The notes under the pieces are model-generated. The model saw nothing but the letters and a program-made list of their open reading frames with translations, did no database searches and was not told the DNA's origin. Both the position numbers and the translations under genes were made by a program. Below, piece by piece: positions 18,406-27,667 of a DNA stretch of 64,000 nucleotides; the stretch's first letter is position 1, and each line of letters starts with the position of its first letter. Source of the DNA: Capnocytophaga granulosa ATCC 51502 (GTDB taxonomy: Bacteria > Bacteroidota > Bacteroidia > Flavobacteriales > Flavobacteriaceae); contig NZ_KE150253.1 of assembly GCF_000411115.1 (NCBI RefSeq), forward strand, positions 1-64,000, written 5' to 3'.

Positions 18406-19506
18406 ATGAAAATGACTCCGCTTGTAGCCAAACAATACACCCAAGAGCAGCTCTCTGCCCAAGAGGCGCAGCACCTAGCTCATGAAATAGTCTTTGCTCC
18501 TGTTGTCTTTCAGGTATCACGCCTTATGGTGAAGTTCGGTATCTTGGAGGCTTTGTTCGCTCATCCAGAAGGACTCACCCAAGAGGAGATAGCGCAGCAA
18601 ACGCAGCTTTCGCCTTATGCAGTACAGGTACTTTTGGAAGCGTCTCTTTCTATAGGAACAGTGATTGTCAAGGAAGATCGCTTTCTAATGACCAAGGCAG
18701 GCTGGTTTCTGCTCAAGGACGATGCGGTACGTGTCAATATGGAGTTTATTCACCAGGTGTGTTACCAAGGTCTTTTTTATATGGAGGAGGCACTCAAGGA
18801 AGGCAAACCAGAGGGACTTAAGGTGTTTGGTAATTGGCCAACAATCTATGAGGGGCTCTCGTCGCTTCCTCAAGAGGCTCAAGAGAAGTGGTTCGCCTTT
18901 GACCATTATTATTCGGATAACTCTTTTGCAGAGGCACTGGAGATTGTCTTTGCCAACCCTGTAGGAAAGCTCTTGGATGTAGGAGGCAATACAGGCCGCT
19001 GGGCATTGCAGTGTGTAGGATATAATCGACAAGTAGAGGTTACTATTATGGACTTACCCCAGCAGCTCGCCCTGATGCAGAAAGCGACTAAAGGCAAAAA
19101 GGGTGCCGAGCGGATTAAGCAATACCCTGCCAATCTTCTTGATGAACAGGTAGTATTTCCCAAAGGCTTTGATGTGATTTGGATGAGCCAGTTCTTGGAT
19201 TGTTTCTCTCCTGAGCAAGTAACCCATATCCTAAGGCGTGCAGCCCAAGCGATGGATAGTCATACCCGCCTCTATATATTGGAGAGCTATTGGGATAGGC
19301 AAAGGCATGAAACAGGCTCTTATTGCCTTACCCAAATCAGTCTTTACTTTTCGGTAATGGCCAATGGCAATAGCAAGATGTACTATTCCCAAGATATGAT
19401 CCGCTGCGCAGAACAAGCAGGCCTTACTATAGAGAAAATATATGATGATTTAGGTAAAGGACACAGTATATTCGTTTGCCAATTAGCCAACAACAGTGAC
19501 AAGTGA
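18406..19506 (+). CDS. Class I SAM-dependent methyltransferase
   Basis: 366 aa from ATG 18406, just downstream of a strong promoter (the upstream ATG at 18364 lies inside the promoter). An N-terminal winged-helix dimerisation region (residues ~25-90: ILEALFAHPEGLTQEEIAQQ) is followed by a Rossmann methyltransferase domain with the SAM motif KLLDVGGNTGRWAL at ~185. This resembles O-methyltransferases of the plant/antibiotic type (PF00891-like). The substrate is unknown and no biosynthetic cluster surrounds it. The last residues (NNSDK) come from heptad-repeat sequence. Confidence 0.83.
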   Translation: MKMTPLVAKQYTQEQLSAQEAQHLAHEIVFAPVVFQVSRLMVKFGILEALFAHPEGLTQEEIAQQTQLSPYAVQVLLEASLSIGTVIVKEDRFLMTKAGWFLLKDDAVRVNMEFIHQVCYQGLFYMEEALKEGKPEGLKVFGNWPTIYEGLSSLPQEAQEKWFAFDHYYSDNSFAEALEIVFANPVGKLLDVGGNTGRWALQCVGYNRQVEVTIMDLPQQLALMQKATKGKKGAERIKQYPANLLDEQVVFPKGFDVIWMSQFLDCFSPEQVTHILRRAAQAMDSHTRLYILESYWDRQRHETGSYCLTQISLYFSVMANGNSKMYYSQDMIRCAEQAGLTIEKIYDDLGKGHSIFVCQLANNSDK

Positions 19507-19521
19507 CATATTGGTCATTAG

Positions 19522-19758
19522 TCACTTGTCATTATTCATTGGTTGCTTGTCATTTGTCACTTTATAAGTGCTAATGCCAAAAAGCCTATAAATAGGGGAG
19601 AAGTTCAGCAAGATCGTAACAATAAAGGCAACAGAAATCACTGCCAATATGGAGGCTACTGTATCGTTGGTGATGAGCTTGAATCCGCCCAAGATGGCTA
19701 CTACCATTACAAATAATAAGCGAATCTGCTTATCTTTCTTTCCTATATTTCTTTCCAT
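19522..19758 (-). CDS. DUF2892 small membrane protein
   Basis: 78 aa with two transmembrane helices and the motif NFSPIYRLFGIST, typical of DUF2892/YgaP-type membrane domains. Function unknown. The C-terminal tail (VTNDKQPMNNDK) is translated heptad repeat, so the ancestral stop probably lay nearer to KVT. A minus-strand TATCTTTG box lies at 19785-19792. Confidence 0.8.
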   Translation of the reverse strand: MERNIGKKDKQIRLLFVMVVAILGGFKLITNDTVASILAVISVAFIVTILLNFSPIYRLFGISTYKVTNDKQPMNNDK

Positions 19759-19816
19759 AAGAAAAGCTGTTTTTATTTGAAAGGCAAAGATATGAAAAAA
19801 ACTTTATATAAAAAAA

Positions 19817-20310
19817 TTATTCCTCCCAATCTATAGAAAGAATTTCTCCTGAGAGGGCAAATTGTATAGAGATGACCTCCTCTTCTTCCACATCTTCTCC
19901 ATAATAAGGTGCAAAATAGATATCTACATCAGCCTCTTCCTCTTGGGGATACCAAAAATCAATAATATCTAACTCTAATTCACTAACGAAAGTTTCGATA
20001 TCACAGGGAGCTTTTTTGTCTTTTCCTTAAAGTGATTGAAATAGTCAGGGTGCTCTTTCAGATATTGTATAAGGGCTTTTCTTGCTTGCTCTTCTCTCTT
20101 GGGTAGGTTTTTTATAAAGGCTTCAAAAGCATCTAGGCGCTCTTTCAAGAGGTTATCTCCTTTGGAAAACCAGAAAGATACCCAGATAATACTATCTTTG
20201 TAAGGAATCTCTTGTTCCCAAAGCACATCATAAGAATCATCTTCGCTTACACCTTCCACAGCGCAAGTGTCTAAGGCACCGAAATATGGGTGTATCAGTT
20301 TTGTTGTCAT
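19817..20310 (-). pseudogene. DUF2004-like protein gene with a frameshift
   Basis: The frame from ATG 20310 (MTTKLIHPYFGALDT...) stops at 19975 with an unlikely end. At a run of six A residues (ACAAAAAAGCT, near 20020) the other frame continues sensibly: APCDIETFVSELELDIIDFW, then YPQEEEADVDIYFAPYYGED and ISIQFALSGEILSIDWEE before a stop at 19817. One missing A restores a protein of about 164 aa resembling DUF2004 proteins. It lies 13 bp after miaB on the same strand. Homopolymer slippage, real mutation or sequencing error cannot be told apart here. Confidence 0.8.
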
Positions 20311-20323
20311 AGGATTATGTATA

Positions 20324-21772
20324 TTAGTTCATATCGCTATACCCTACCGCTTCCCCTATGAGGGTGGTAGAGGTACAATTGGTTATTTTTACATTGACAA
20401 AATCGCCTATCTTATATTGTTCCTTAGGGAATACAACCACTGTATTCTGGGTGTTGCGCCCCATCCACTCTTGGTCGGATTTCTTGGAATTGCCCTCTAT
20501 GAGCACCTCTACGGTTTTTCCTACTTGGGCTTGGGTACGGTAGAGGCTGTGCTTTTGTTGAAGGTCTATGATTTCAGTCAGGCGGCGCTTTTTGACCTCT
20601 TCGGGTACATCATCGGCTATCTTACGGGCTGCCAAGGTACCAGGGCGCTCCGAGTAAGCAAACATGAAGCCGAAGTCGTACTTGACATATTCCATAAGTG
20701 ATAGGGTATCTTGGTGGTCTTCCTCCGTTTCGGAAGGAAAGCCTGTGATCATATCTTGAGAAATAGCACATTCGGGTATACGCTCACGGATGCCGTCAAT
20801 CAGGGCAAAATATTCCTCACGGGTATGCAAGCGGTTCATAGCCTTGAGGATACGGTTGCTACCACTCTGTACGGGTAGGTGTATATATTTGCAAATATTG
20901 TGATGCTTAGCCATGGTGTCAATCACATCCAAGGTCATATCCTGAGGGTTGGACGTGGAGAAGCGAATACGCATCTTAGGGAACTGTGTGGCGACCATAT
21001 CAAGGAGTTTGGCGAAATTCACAGCAGTAACCTTTTGTATATCCGAAGCTTTCTCAAAATCTTTCTTTAGTCCGCCCCCATACCATAGGTAGCTATCCAC
21101 ATTCTGTCCCAGCAGCGTAACTTCCTTAAAACCACGTTGCCACAAGTCCTCAATCTCATGAATAATGGAGTGAGGGTCTCGGCTGCGTTCCCTACCACGG
21201 GTAAAGGGCACAATGCAGAAGGTACACATGTTATCACAACCACGAGTGATAGAAACAAAGGCGGTTACCCCATTGCTATTGAGACGAATAGGGGAGATGT
21301 CGGCATAGGTCTCATCGCGAGAAAGGAGTACATTGACCGCATCGCGACCATTGTCCACCTCTTCCAAGAGATTGGGTAAGTCCTTATAAGCATCGGGGCC
21401 TACCACTAGATCCACGATATGTTCCTCCTCCAAGAACTGATGCTTGAGGCGCTCGGCCATACAGCCTAGTACCCCCACCTTCATAGCAGGCTTGTGTCGC
21501 TTGACAGCATTGAACTGTTCTAGGCGCTTTCGGATCGTCTGCTCAGCTTTTTCACGTACCGAACAAGTGTTGATCAGCACCAAGTCCGCCTCTTGGAGAT
21601 TCTCAGTGGTGTTGAACCCTACCTTATGCAGGATAGAGGCTACGATTTCACTGTCCGAAAAATTCATCTGGCAGCCATAACTTTCTATATAGAGCTTACG
21701 GGTATTCTTAGCGTCGCCTTCGAGAGAGAGAGGGGCGCCTTGCCGTGTTTCGTCAATTACTTTGTCCATCAA
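20324..21772 (-). CDS. miaB: tRNA-2-methylthio-N6-dimethylallyladenosine synthase MiaB
   Basis: 482 aa. MTTase domain with [25 protein letters not shown] and GCMAERLK (three Cys for one Fe-S cluster); radical-SAM cluster in [20 protein letters not shown] at ~185; C-terminal TRAM domain. Adds a methylthio group to i6A37 of tRNA. RGRERSR and CQMNFSDSE identify MiaB as opposed to RimO. It has a clear promoter; the tmRNA gene upstream is separated by a terminator. The start could be Met1 or Met2. Confidence 0.95.
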   Translation of the reverse strand: MMDKVIDETRQGAPLSLEGDAKNTRKLYIESYGCQMNFSDSEIVASILHKVGFNTTENLQEADLVLINTCSVREKAEQTIRKRLEQFNAVKRHKPAMKVGVLGCMAERLKHQFLEEEHIVDLVVGPDAYKDLPNLLEEVDNGRDAVNVLLSRDETYADISPIRLNSNGVTAFVSITRGCDNMCTFCIVPFTRGRERSRDPHSIIHEIEDLWQRGFKEVTLLGQNVDSYLWYGGGLKKDFEKASDIQKVTAVNFAKLLDMVATQFPKMRIRFSTSNPQDMTLDVIDTMAKHHNICKYIHLPVQSGSNRILKAMNRLHTREEYFALIDGIRERIPECAISQDMITGFPSETEEDHQDTLSLMEYVKYDFGFMFAYSERPGTLAARKIADDVPEEVKKRRLTEIIDLQQKHSLYRTQAQVGKTVEVLIEGNSKKSDQEWMGRNTQNTVVVFPKEQYKIGDFVNVKITNCTSTTLIGEAVGYSDMN

Positions 21773-21793
21773 AAGGTTGTTGTTTTAGGGGGG

Positions 21794-21824
21794 CAAAATT
21801 AAGGAAAAAAAATAAGAAAACAAA
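21794..21824 (-). promoter_or_regulatory. miaB promoter
   Basis: Minus strand: TTTG (21824-21821), 19-bp spacer, TAATTTTG (21801-21794). It overlaps the T-run of the ssrA terminator. Confidence 0.7.
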
Positions 21825-21853
21825 AGCCAACCCCTTAAGAAGAGTTGGCTTTC
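21821..21853 (-). terminator. ssrA terminator
   Basis: Minus strand: AAAGCCAAC (21852-21844) pairs with GTTGGCTTT (21831-21823), then TTGTTTTCTTATTTTTTT follows. Confidence 0.8.
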
Positions 21854-21859
21854 GCAAAG

Positions 21860-22260
21860 TGGAGTCGGAGAGATTCGAACTCTCGTCCAAACAAGTAACC
21901 ACAAGGCTTTCTACACGCTTAGTTCCCGTTTGTTTTTCGTGGTAATGCTGAGCGGGAACGCCCCACATCACCCTTAGCTTCTGTAAGAGCTGAACCTAGG
22001 GGAAGAAGCCACCCAAAGATTCCATGTTGATTTTAATGGTATCTCTTTTGCGATGAGCCATCAACAAGGGCTTTCAGAGACATCTCGCCTCCCTACCTTG
22101 TAGGGACTTAGCCAGCAATCTTACTATAATTCAGACTAGGCAGCAAGAGCGTAGTTATTCTCGCCATTTAAAGTGTTGAAACAGAGATTAACGAGCATTA
22201 GCCTCATAGCTCGGCGTGCTTACATCATGCTTAGGCTTGCTGTCAAAACCAGTCGACCCC
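21860..22260 (-). ncRNA. ssrA: Transfer-messenger RNA (tmRNA)
   Basis: About 400 nt. The 5' end reads GGGGTCGACTGGTTTTGACA and the 3' end GAGAGTTCGAATCTCTCCGA followed by CTCCA; the two ends pair as a tRNA-like acceptor stem. Single-piece tmRNA. The tag reading frame at 22165-22136 (minus) encodes GENNYALAA and TAG, typical of Bacteroidetes tags. The terminal CCA does not appear to be encoded (ACTTT follows the discriminator A). With SmpB it rescues stalled ribosomes. A TAATTTTG box lies at 22278-22285. Confidence 0.96.
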
Positions 22261-22277
22261 CATAACGTAATCGGGTG

Positions 22278-22285
22278 CAAAATTA
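22278..22285 (-). promoter_or_regulatory. Minus-7 box of ssrA
   Basis: TAATTTTG on the minus strand, about 18 bp before the predicted tmRNA 5' end, which leaves room for a short leader removed by RNase P. Confidence 0.55.
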
Positions 22286-22374
22286 CGATTTATTTTTATA
22301 GATAGCTATTTTTTAACTATTATTTAAATATATAAAAAGTTCGTCACTCGTCATTAATCACTCGTCACTCGTCA

Positions 22375-23844
22375 CTACCCAACGCTGCCCTCCAATGAAA
22401 TCTCTAATAGTTTCTGAGCTTCTACGGCAAACTCCATAGGGAGTTTGTTGAGTACTTCCTTTCCAAAACCATTGACGATCAGCGAGATGGCTTTTTCAGT
22501 ATCTATTCCGCGCTGGTTACAATAGAAGATTTGGTCTTCGCCAATCTTGGAGGTGGTAGCCTCATGCTCTATCTGGGCGGTGGGGTTTTTTGCCTCTATA
22601 TAGGGGAAGGTATGAGCCCCGCAATTGTTGCCCATCAGCAAGGAATCACATTGGGAAAAGTTACGTGCATTCTTGGCATTGGGCACTACCTTTACCAGTC
22701 CTCGGTAGCTATTCTGTGACCTACCCGCAGAAATTCCCTTGGAGATAATAGTAGATTTGGTGTTGTTGCCTATGTGGATCATCTTGGTACCAGTATCCGC
22801 CTGTTGGAAATGATTGGTCACCGCGATGGAGTAAAACTCTCCTATGGAGTTATCCCCCTTGAGCACCACGGAAGGGTACTTCCAAGTAATGGCCGAACCT
22901 GTCTCCACCTGAGTCCAAGAAATCTTGGCGTTCTTCTCGGCCAAGGCGCGCTTGGTTACAAAGTTGTACACCCCTCCATTACCATCCTTATCTCCTGGGA
23001 ACCAGTTCTGTACGGTAGAGTACTTGATCTCGCCTCCCTCCATAGCGATCAGCTCCACTACGGCAGCATGGAGTTGGTTCTCATCGCGCTTAGGAGCGGT
23101 ACAACCCTCCAAGTAGGAGACATAAGCTTCCTCATCTACAATGAGTAAGGTACGCTCAAACTGACCTGTACCTGCCTGATTGATACGGAAATAGGTGGAG
23201 AGCTCCATAGGACAACGTACCCCCTTAGGCACATAGCAGAAAGAGCCGTCGGTAAAGACAGCCGAGTTCAGTGCCGCATAGAAGTTGTCTGTCTTAGGCA
23301 CTACGCTTCCTAAGTATTTGCGTACTAAGTCGGGGTGTTTCTGTATGGCTTCGGAAATAGCGCAAAAGATAATGCCTTTCTCTGCTAAGGTCTTCTGAAA
23401 GGTTGTAGCTACCGACACGGAGTCCATTACCACGTCCATAGCCACCGCAGGCTTGTCTTCTACCCCTGCTAAGCGCTTTTGCTCTTCAAGGGAGATGCCT
23501 AACTTCTGGAAAGTTTCTATCAGTTGGGGATCCACCTCGTCCAAACTATTGAGTTTGGGTTTCTTCTTAGGGGCAGAGTAGTAAGCAATGTCTTGAAAAT
23601 CAGGAGTGTCAAATTTCAAATTTGCCCAGTGGGGAGGTTCAGGCATCGCTTGCCATATACGGAAGGCCTCCACACGCCAATCGGTCATCCACTGGGGTTC
23701 GTTTTTCTTTTTGGAGAGGGCAATAACTACCTCTTCACTGAGTCCCTTAGGAAAGGTGTCTGACTCTATATCGGTATAGAAACCATACTTGTACTCGCTG
23801 TTTTCTAATTCTTCTTTTAGTTCTTCTTCTGTATATTTTGCCAT
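22375..23844 (-). CDS. sufB: Fe-S cluster assembly scaffold SufB
   Basis: 489 aa, full length. Family signatures: [35 protein letters not shown]-type segment (here [18 protein letters not shown]), [10 protein letters not shown] and [16 protein letters not shown] ([14 protein letters not shown]), then ending LISRGI-type [14 protein letters not shown]. SufB with SufC and SufD builds Fe-S clusters. Unusually, no sufC or sufD follows it: the next gene is ssrA. Two minus-7 boxes lie upstream (23909-23916 and 23933-23940). Confidence 0.95.
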   Translation of the reverse strand: MAKYTEEELKEELENSEYKYGFYTDIESDTFPKGLSEEVVIALSKKKNEPQWMTDWRVEAFRIWQAMPEPPHWANLKFDTPDFQDIAYYSAPKKKPKLNSLDEVDPQLIETFQKLGISLEEQKRLAGVEDKPAVAMDVVMDSVSVATTFQKTLAEKGIIFCAISEAIQKHPDLVRKYLGSVVPKTDNFYAALNSAVFTDGSFCYVPKGVRCPMELSTYFRINQAGTGQFERTLLIVDEEAYVSYLEGCTAPKRDENQLHAAVVELIAMEGGEIKYSTVQNWFPGDKDGNGGVYNFVTKRALAEKNAKISWTQVETGSAITWKYPSVVLKGDNSIGEFYSIAVTNHFQQADTGTKMIHIGNNTKSTIISKGISAGRSQNSYRGLVKVVPNAKNARNFSQCDSLLMGNNCGAHTFPYIEAKNPTAQIEHEATTSKIGEDQIFYCNQRGIDTEKAISLIVNGFGKEVLNKLPMEFAVEAQKLLEISLEGSVG

Positions 23845-23908
23845 TTTTTCAAGGTTTAAAAAGCTAATAGCTTGAATAAGAGATAAATAAGTCTTTTATT
23901 GAATATCA

Positions 23909-23940
23909 CAAAGATACTCCCTTACCAAGGGGCAAAAATA
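23909..23940 (-). promoter_or_regulatory. sufB promoter boxes
   Basis: Two minus-strand boxes, TATCTTTG (23916-23909) and TATTTTTG (23940-23933), 65-95 bp before sufB. The TTTG of the second sits 16 bp from the first and could act as its upstream element. Confidence 0.5.
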
Positions 23941-23985
23941 CTACTTTTTTTTCATATTGAAAAATAATTTTGACTTTTTGAGTTC

Positions 23986-24078
23986 CTAAAAGAAGTCATC
24001 CAGCATGGTGCCGAACTCTGCCTTACACTTGTAAAGGAGCGCGCGGGAGATTTCCACATTAGATTTGGCTCTTTCCAA
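23986..24078 (-). CDS. Short uncharacterised reading frame after nadK
   Basis: A 30-codon frame (TTG start at 24078) reads ERAKSNVEISRALLYKCKAE then FGTMLDDFF and stop. It lies just past the nadK stop in another frame, and open codons extend back over the nadK end. It has a coding-like look (amphipathic, good codons) but no ATG and no family I know. It could be a translationally coupled small protein or the tail of a lost gene. Low confidence. Confidence 0.25.
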   Translation of the reverse strand: MERAKSNVEISRALLYKCKAEFGTMLDDFF

Positions 24079-24085
24079 GGGGTTC

Positions 24086-24967
24086 TTAGTTTCTTTTGTC
24101 TTCTCCCCATAATAGTTTATGCCTTAGTGTCTTAAAGAAATCGTTGTCTTCCATTACGACAGTGGAGAGGGTAAAGGGGGCTAGGCTGATTTTGACCGCA
24201 GTTTTGCAAGGGAGAATGCAAGAGCGGGCATCGTAAGTGGCCAGATAACAGCCCTCACGATTATATATCTGTAGGGTAATTTCTGTATTATCGGGGATTA
24301 CTAATGGTCTGGCATTGAGGTTATGAGGGGCAATGGGGGTAAGCACTAGGGTCTTGGAGTGCGGCATAATTACTGGGCCTCCACAACTGAGTGAATATCC
24401 TGTGGAGCCTGTAGGGGTAGAGATAATCAGCCCATCTGCCCAATAGGAGGTTAAGTATTTCCCATTGAGATAGGCCTCTACGGTAATCATCGCCGTGGAG
24501 TTCTGCCGAATCACCGTAACCTCATTTAGGGCAAAGTTCAGCGGTGAAATAGGGGTGCCATCACTATCGGTAATCTGCAAGACACTGCGTTTTTCTACCG
24601 TATATTGTCCTGCACGTAGGTTGGCGAACATGCTGGCGATCTCTCCTTCGGAGATGGTTGCCAAAAAGCCCAAACGCCCTGCATTGATCCCCAATATAGG
24701 GATTTGTAGGTGTTGTATATAGGTCATCGCCCAAAGGATGGTACCATCGCCCCCTATGGTGAGCATAAGGTTGGTATCGGGCGGTAGGTCGGCTACCGAG
24801 CGGAAAGTCTGTACACTCACTTCCTCGGAGAGTTGTCCCTTGTAGCAGCGCCATAAGTCGGCCTCCACTACAATCTGGTCTTTGTGAGCTAATAGCTCCG
24901 TGAAGATCGCAGCCAATAGCGGCTGATAGGCCGCCTTGTATTTCTGTGAATATAAAGCAATTTTCAT
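24086..24967 (-). CDS. nadK: NAD kinase
   Basis: 293 aa. The GGDG motif is in LMLTIGGDGTILWAMTYI (~residue 70), followed by ILGINAGRLGFLA, the NE motif in NFALNEVTV and the glycine-rich TPTGSTGYSLSCGGP. It phosphorylates NAD to NADP using ATP or polyphosphate. A gap of about 35 bp separates it from dprA upstream; the two are probably co-transcribed along with purB. Confidence 0.95.
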   Translation of the reverse strand: MKIALYSQKYKAAYQPLLAAIFTELLAHKDQIVVEADLWRCYKGQLSEEVSVQTFRSVADLPPDTNLMLTIGGDGTILWAMTYIQHLQIPILGINAGRLGFLATISEGEIASMFANLRAGQYTVEKRSVLQITDSDGTPISPLNFALNEVTVIRQNSTAMITVEAYLNGKYLTSYWADGLIISTPTGSTGYSLSCGGPVIMPHSKTLVLTPIAPHNLNARPLVIPDNTEITLQIYNREGCYLATYDARSCILPCKTAVKISLAPFTLSTVVMEDNDFFKTLRHKLLWGEDKRN

Positions 24968-25001
24968 AAGAATCTAATGAGCTAATGAGTCAATGGGCAA
25001 A

Positions 25002-26108
25002 TTAACAAATGACAAACTGTTTTCCAGGCAGAGGTCTTACCACCCCCTTCATCTCCAGTTGGAAAAGTAGGTTGGAGAGCTTATATACAGGGAGCACACA
25101 GCCCTTGGCCAGATCGTCTAAGGTTTGCTTGCCTTGTGCCTGAAGAAAATCCACCACCGTCTGCTCTTCTGGGGTAAGCTCTACAAAAAGTTGTGGGGTG
25201 ATGACCTTGGGGGCACTCTGGGCTACCTCCCACCCCATATAATAGATAAGGTCGGCAGCGGAGGTGATTAGCCGCGCCTTGTCGTTCTTAATCAGTCGGT
25301 TACAGCCTTGGCTATAGAGGTCATCCGCGCGGCCTGGTATGGCAAAGACTTCTCGGTCGTAGGAGAAAGCCATATCGGCCGTTACAAGGCTTCCTCCCTT
25401 AAGAGCCGACTCCACGACTATAGTAGCGTCGGCCAGACCTGCAATGATACGATTGCGCCCGATGAAGTTCTTGCGGTCAAACTTGCTTTGGTGCCAGAAC
25501 TCGGTAACAAAACCTCCTTTGGCTTCTACCTCCGCCGCATACCGCTTATGAGAGGCAGGGTAGAGTGTATCCAAACCATGTGCCAAGCAAGCTATAGTCT
25601 GTACTCCGTGGCGAATGGCCGCCCTATGGGCGGTGATATCTATTCCATAGGCAAAGCCACTGACTACCACCAAATCCTGAAAGTGTGCCAACTCCTCTAC
25701 GAATTTCTCACAGAAAGCTATGCCATAGCTGGTAGCCTGTCGGGTGCCTACAATACTGATGATCTTTTTATTAGCCCAATCTATATTCCCGCGGGAGAAA
25801 AAAAGGATAGGCGCATCAATGATTTGCTTGAGGTTCGCAGGGTAATCACTATCAAAGAAAGTATGGTAGCGGATATGGTTGTCTTGGATATAGCGCCATT
25901 CTTTCTCGGCAGCCTCACGATGTACGGGGTCAAAAAGGTGCTGGAGAATGACATTGCCGATACGGCCTATATGGGCAATCTTGTGTTTTTTCTCCTGGTA
26001 GATAGCCGCAGGACTTCCACAATGGGCAATGAGTTTCTTTGCGGTGATATCTCCTACATTGGGTGTATGTTGCAAGGCCAGCAGGGCGATGATATCTTCT
26101 TCTTTCAT
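25002..26108 (-). CDS. dprA: DNA-processing protein DprA
   Basis: 368 aa. N-terminal helix-hairpin-helix/SAM-like region (HTPNVGDITAKKLIAHCGS), the central Rossmann-like fold (IISIVGTRQATSYGIAFCEKF; VVSGFAYGIDITAHRAAI) and a C-terminal winged helix (from ~residue 300). Loads RecA on incoming single-stranded DNA during transformation. It lies 3 bp downstream of purB, so it is almost certainly in the same operon. Last codons run near heptad-like repeats in the gap to nadK. Confidence 0.94.
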   Translation of the reverse strand: MKEEDIIALLALQHTPNVGDITAKKLIAHCGSPAAIYQEKKHKIAHIGRIGNVILQHLFDPVHREAAEKEWRYIQDNHIRYHTFFDSDYPANLKQIIDAPILFFSRGNIDWANKKIISIVGTRQATSYGIAFCEKFVEELAHFQDLVVVSGFAYGIDITAHRAAIRHGVQTIACLAHGLDTLYPASHKRYAAEVEAKGGFVTEFWHQSKFDRKNFIGRNRIIAGLADATIVVESALKGGSLVTADMAFSYDREVFAIPGRADDLYSQGCNRLIKNDKARLITSAADLIYYMGWEVAQSAPKVITPQLFVELTPEEQTVVDFLQAQGKQTLDDLAKGCVLPVYKLSNLLFQLEMKGVVRPLPGKQFVIC

Positions 26109-26111
26109 GGC

Positions 26112-27452
26112 CTATTCCTCTTCCCCTATATAGTTGGCAGGGGTAATGCTCTTGAGCGTTGTCTTGAGCGCATCGCTTACCTCAAGAGTGTCAATAAAGG
26201 CGTGTAGGGTCTGCTGGTTGATTTTCTCGTTGGTACGTGTCAGCCCCTTGAGTGCTTCATAGGGGTTTGGATAGCCCTCACGGCGTAGGATTGTTTGTAT
26301 AGCCTCGGCCACCACCGCCCAGTTATCGTCAAGGTCGGCTTGGAGTTTGCTCTCGTTGAGAATGAGTTTGTCTAAGCCCTTGAGGGTAGAGGCGATAGCG
26401 ATGAGGGTATGGGCGAAGGGTACTCCTACATTGCGCAGTACGGTACTATCGGTAAGGTCACGCTGGAGGCGGGAGATAGGTAGTTTTGCTGCCAGATGTT
26501 CCAAGAGGGCATTGGCTATTCCGAGGTTACCTTCGGAGTTTTCAAAGTCAATCGGATTGACCTTATGAGGCATAGCTGAAGAGCCTACTTCGCCTGCTTT
26601 GATACGCTGCTTGAAATAGTCCATGGAGATATACGTCCATATATCTCTGTTGAAGTCTATCAGTATGGTATTGATACGCTTCATAAGGTCAAAAAGAGCC
26701 GCCATATGGTCGTAGTGCTCTATCTGAGTGGTAGGGAAGGAGTGGTATAAGCCCAATACTTCCTCTACAAAGAACTTACCGAAACCATGCCAATAGATAT
26801 CAGGATAGGCGACCTTGTGGGCATTGTAGTTACCTGTAGCCCCACCAAATTTAGCCGCATATTTGATAGAAGAGAAGTAAGCCATTTGCTCCCTAAGGCG
26901 TACGGCGAAGACTTTCAACTCCTTACCCAAGCGCGTAGGAGAGGCAGGTTGGCCATGGGTACGAGCTAACATAGGAATGGCTTTCCACTCAGTGGCAAGG
27001 GCTTCTATCTTTTGTGTGAGGGTTTCTAAATCAGGCAGATATACTTGAGCTACGGCCTCCTTGATAGAGAGGGGAACAGCCGTATTGTTGATGTCCTGTG
27101 AGGTCAGCCCAAAGTGGATAAACTCCTTATAAGCCGAGAGGCCTAAGCGGTCAAACTGCTGTTTGAGGAAGTATTCCACCGCCTTGACATCGTGGTTGGT
27201 AGTGCGTTCTATTTCTTTGATAGCAAGCGCATCAGCTTGAGTAAAATCGGTATAGATGGCACTAAGGGCAGGGAAGATGCTCTGATCTACCCCTTTGAGC
27301 TGCGGCAGCGGCAGCTTGCAGAGTGCAATAAAATATTCTATTTCCACCCTTAGGCGGTACTGAATTAGGGCTTGTTCGGAGAAATAAGCCTGTAGGGCAC
27401 TGGTTTTGGAGGCATAGCGCCCGTCAATGGGAGAGATTGCAGTCAAAGACAT
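26112..27452 (-). CDS. purB: Adenylosuccinate lyase
   Basis: 446 aa from ATG 27452 (MSLTAISPIDGRYASKTSAL matches the family start; the frame opens at 27476 but that lies in the promoter). The fumarase/aspartase signature GSSAMPHKVNPIDFENSEG is at ~residue 290, with the catalytic His region TSQDINNTA at ~120. Acts twice in purine synthesis, releasing fumarate from SAICAR and adenylosuccinate. First gene of a likely purB-dprA-nadK unit. Confidence 0.95.
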   Translation of the reverse strand: MSLTAISPIDGRYASKTSALQAYFSEQALIQYRLRVEIEYFIALCKLPLPQLKGVDQSIFPALSAIYTDFTQADALAIKEIERTTNHDVKAVEYFLKQQFDRLGLSAYKEFIHFGLTSQDINNTAVPLSIKEAVAQVYLPDLETLTQKIEALATEWKAIPMLARTHGQPASPTRLGKELKVFAVRLREQMAYFSSIKYAAKFGGATGNYNAHKVAYPDIYWHGFGKFFVEEVLGLYHSFPTTQIEHYDHMAALFDLMKRINTILIDFNRDIWTYISMDYFKQRIKAGEVGSSAMPHKVNPIDFENSEGNLGIANALLEHLAAKLPISRLQRDLTDSTVLRNVGVPFAHTLIAIASTLKGLDKLILNESKLQADLDDNWAVVAEAIQTILRREGYPNPYEALKGLTRTNEKINQQTLHAFIDTLEVSDALKTTLKSITPANYIGEEE

Positions 27453-27473
27453 GTGTGCATTTTTTAGAAAACG

Positions 27474-27504
27474 CAAATATAGTGTTTTTCTCTCTTATAT
27501 ACAA
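27474..27504 (-). promoter_or_regulatory. purB promoter
   Basis: Minus strand: TTG (27504-27502), 20-bp spacer, TATATTTG (27481-27474), 22 bp before the purB ATG. Confidence 0.7.
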
Positions 27505-27535
27505 GGAATATAAAGAGAAAGTTTCCACAAAAAGC

Positions 27536-27564
27536 AAGCCCCTTCACGTAAAAGGAAGGGGCTT
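27536..27564 (-). terminator. Terminator of the ZIP transporter gene
   Basis: AAGCCCCTTC (27536-27545) and GAAGGGGCTT (27555-27564) form a perfect 10-bp stem; the minus strand continues GCTTTTTG. Confidence 0.8.
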
Positions 27565-27667
27565 ATTTCTCGCTTTTTAAGTGCCTATCTTACTGCTTGT
27601 GCAAGTGGACAACTATAACTAAAATGCCATAGCATTTTTTCGTTGCAAAGGTAAAGAAAATGTTTAT

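Noticed and set aside
21860..21885. A tRNA gene suggested by the AGAGATTCGAACTCTC T-loop
   Set aside because: The T-loop belongs to the tmRNA, whose 5' end and tag reading frame are present further along.
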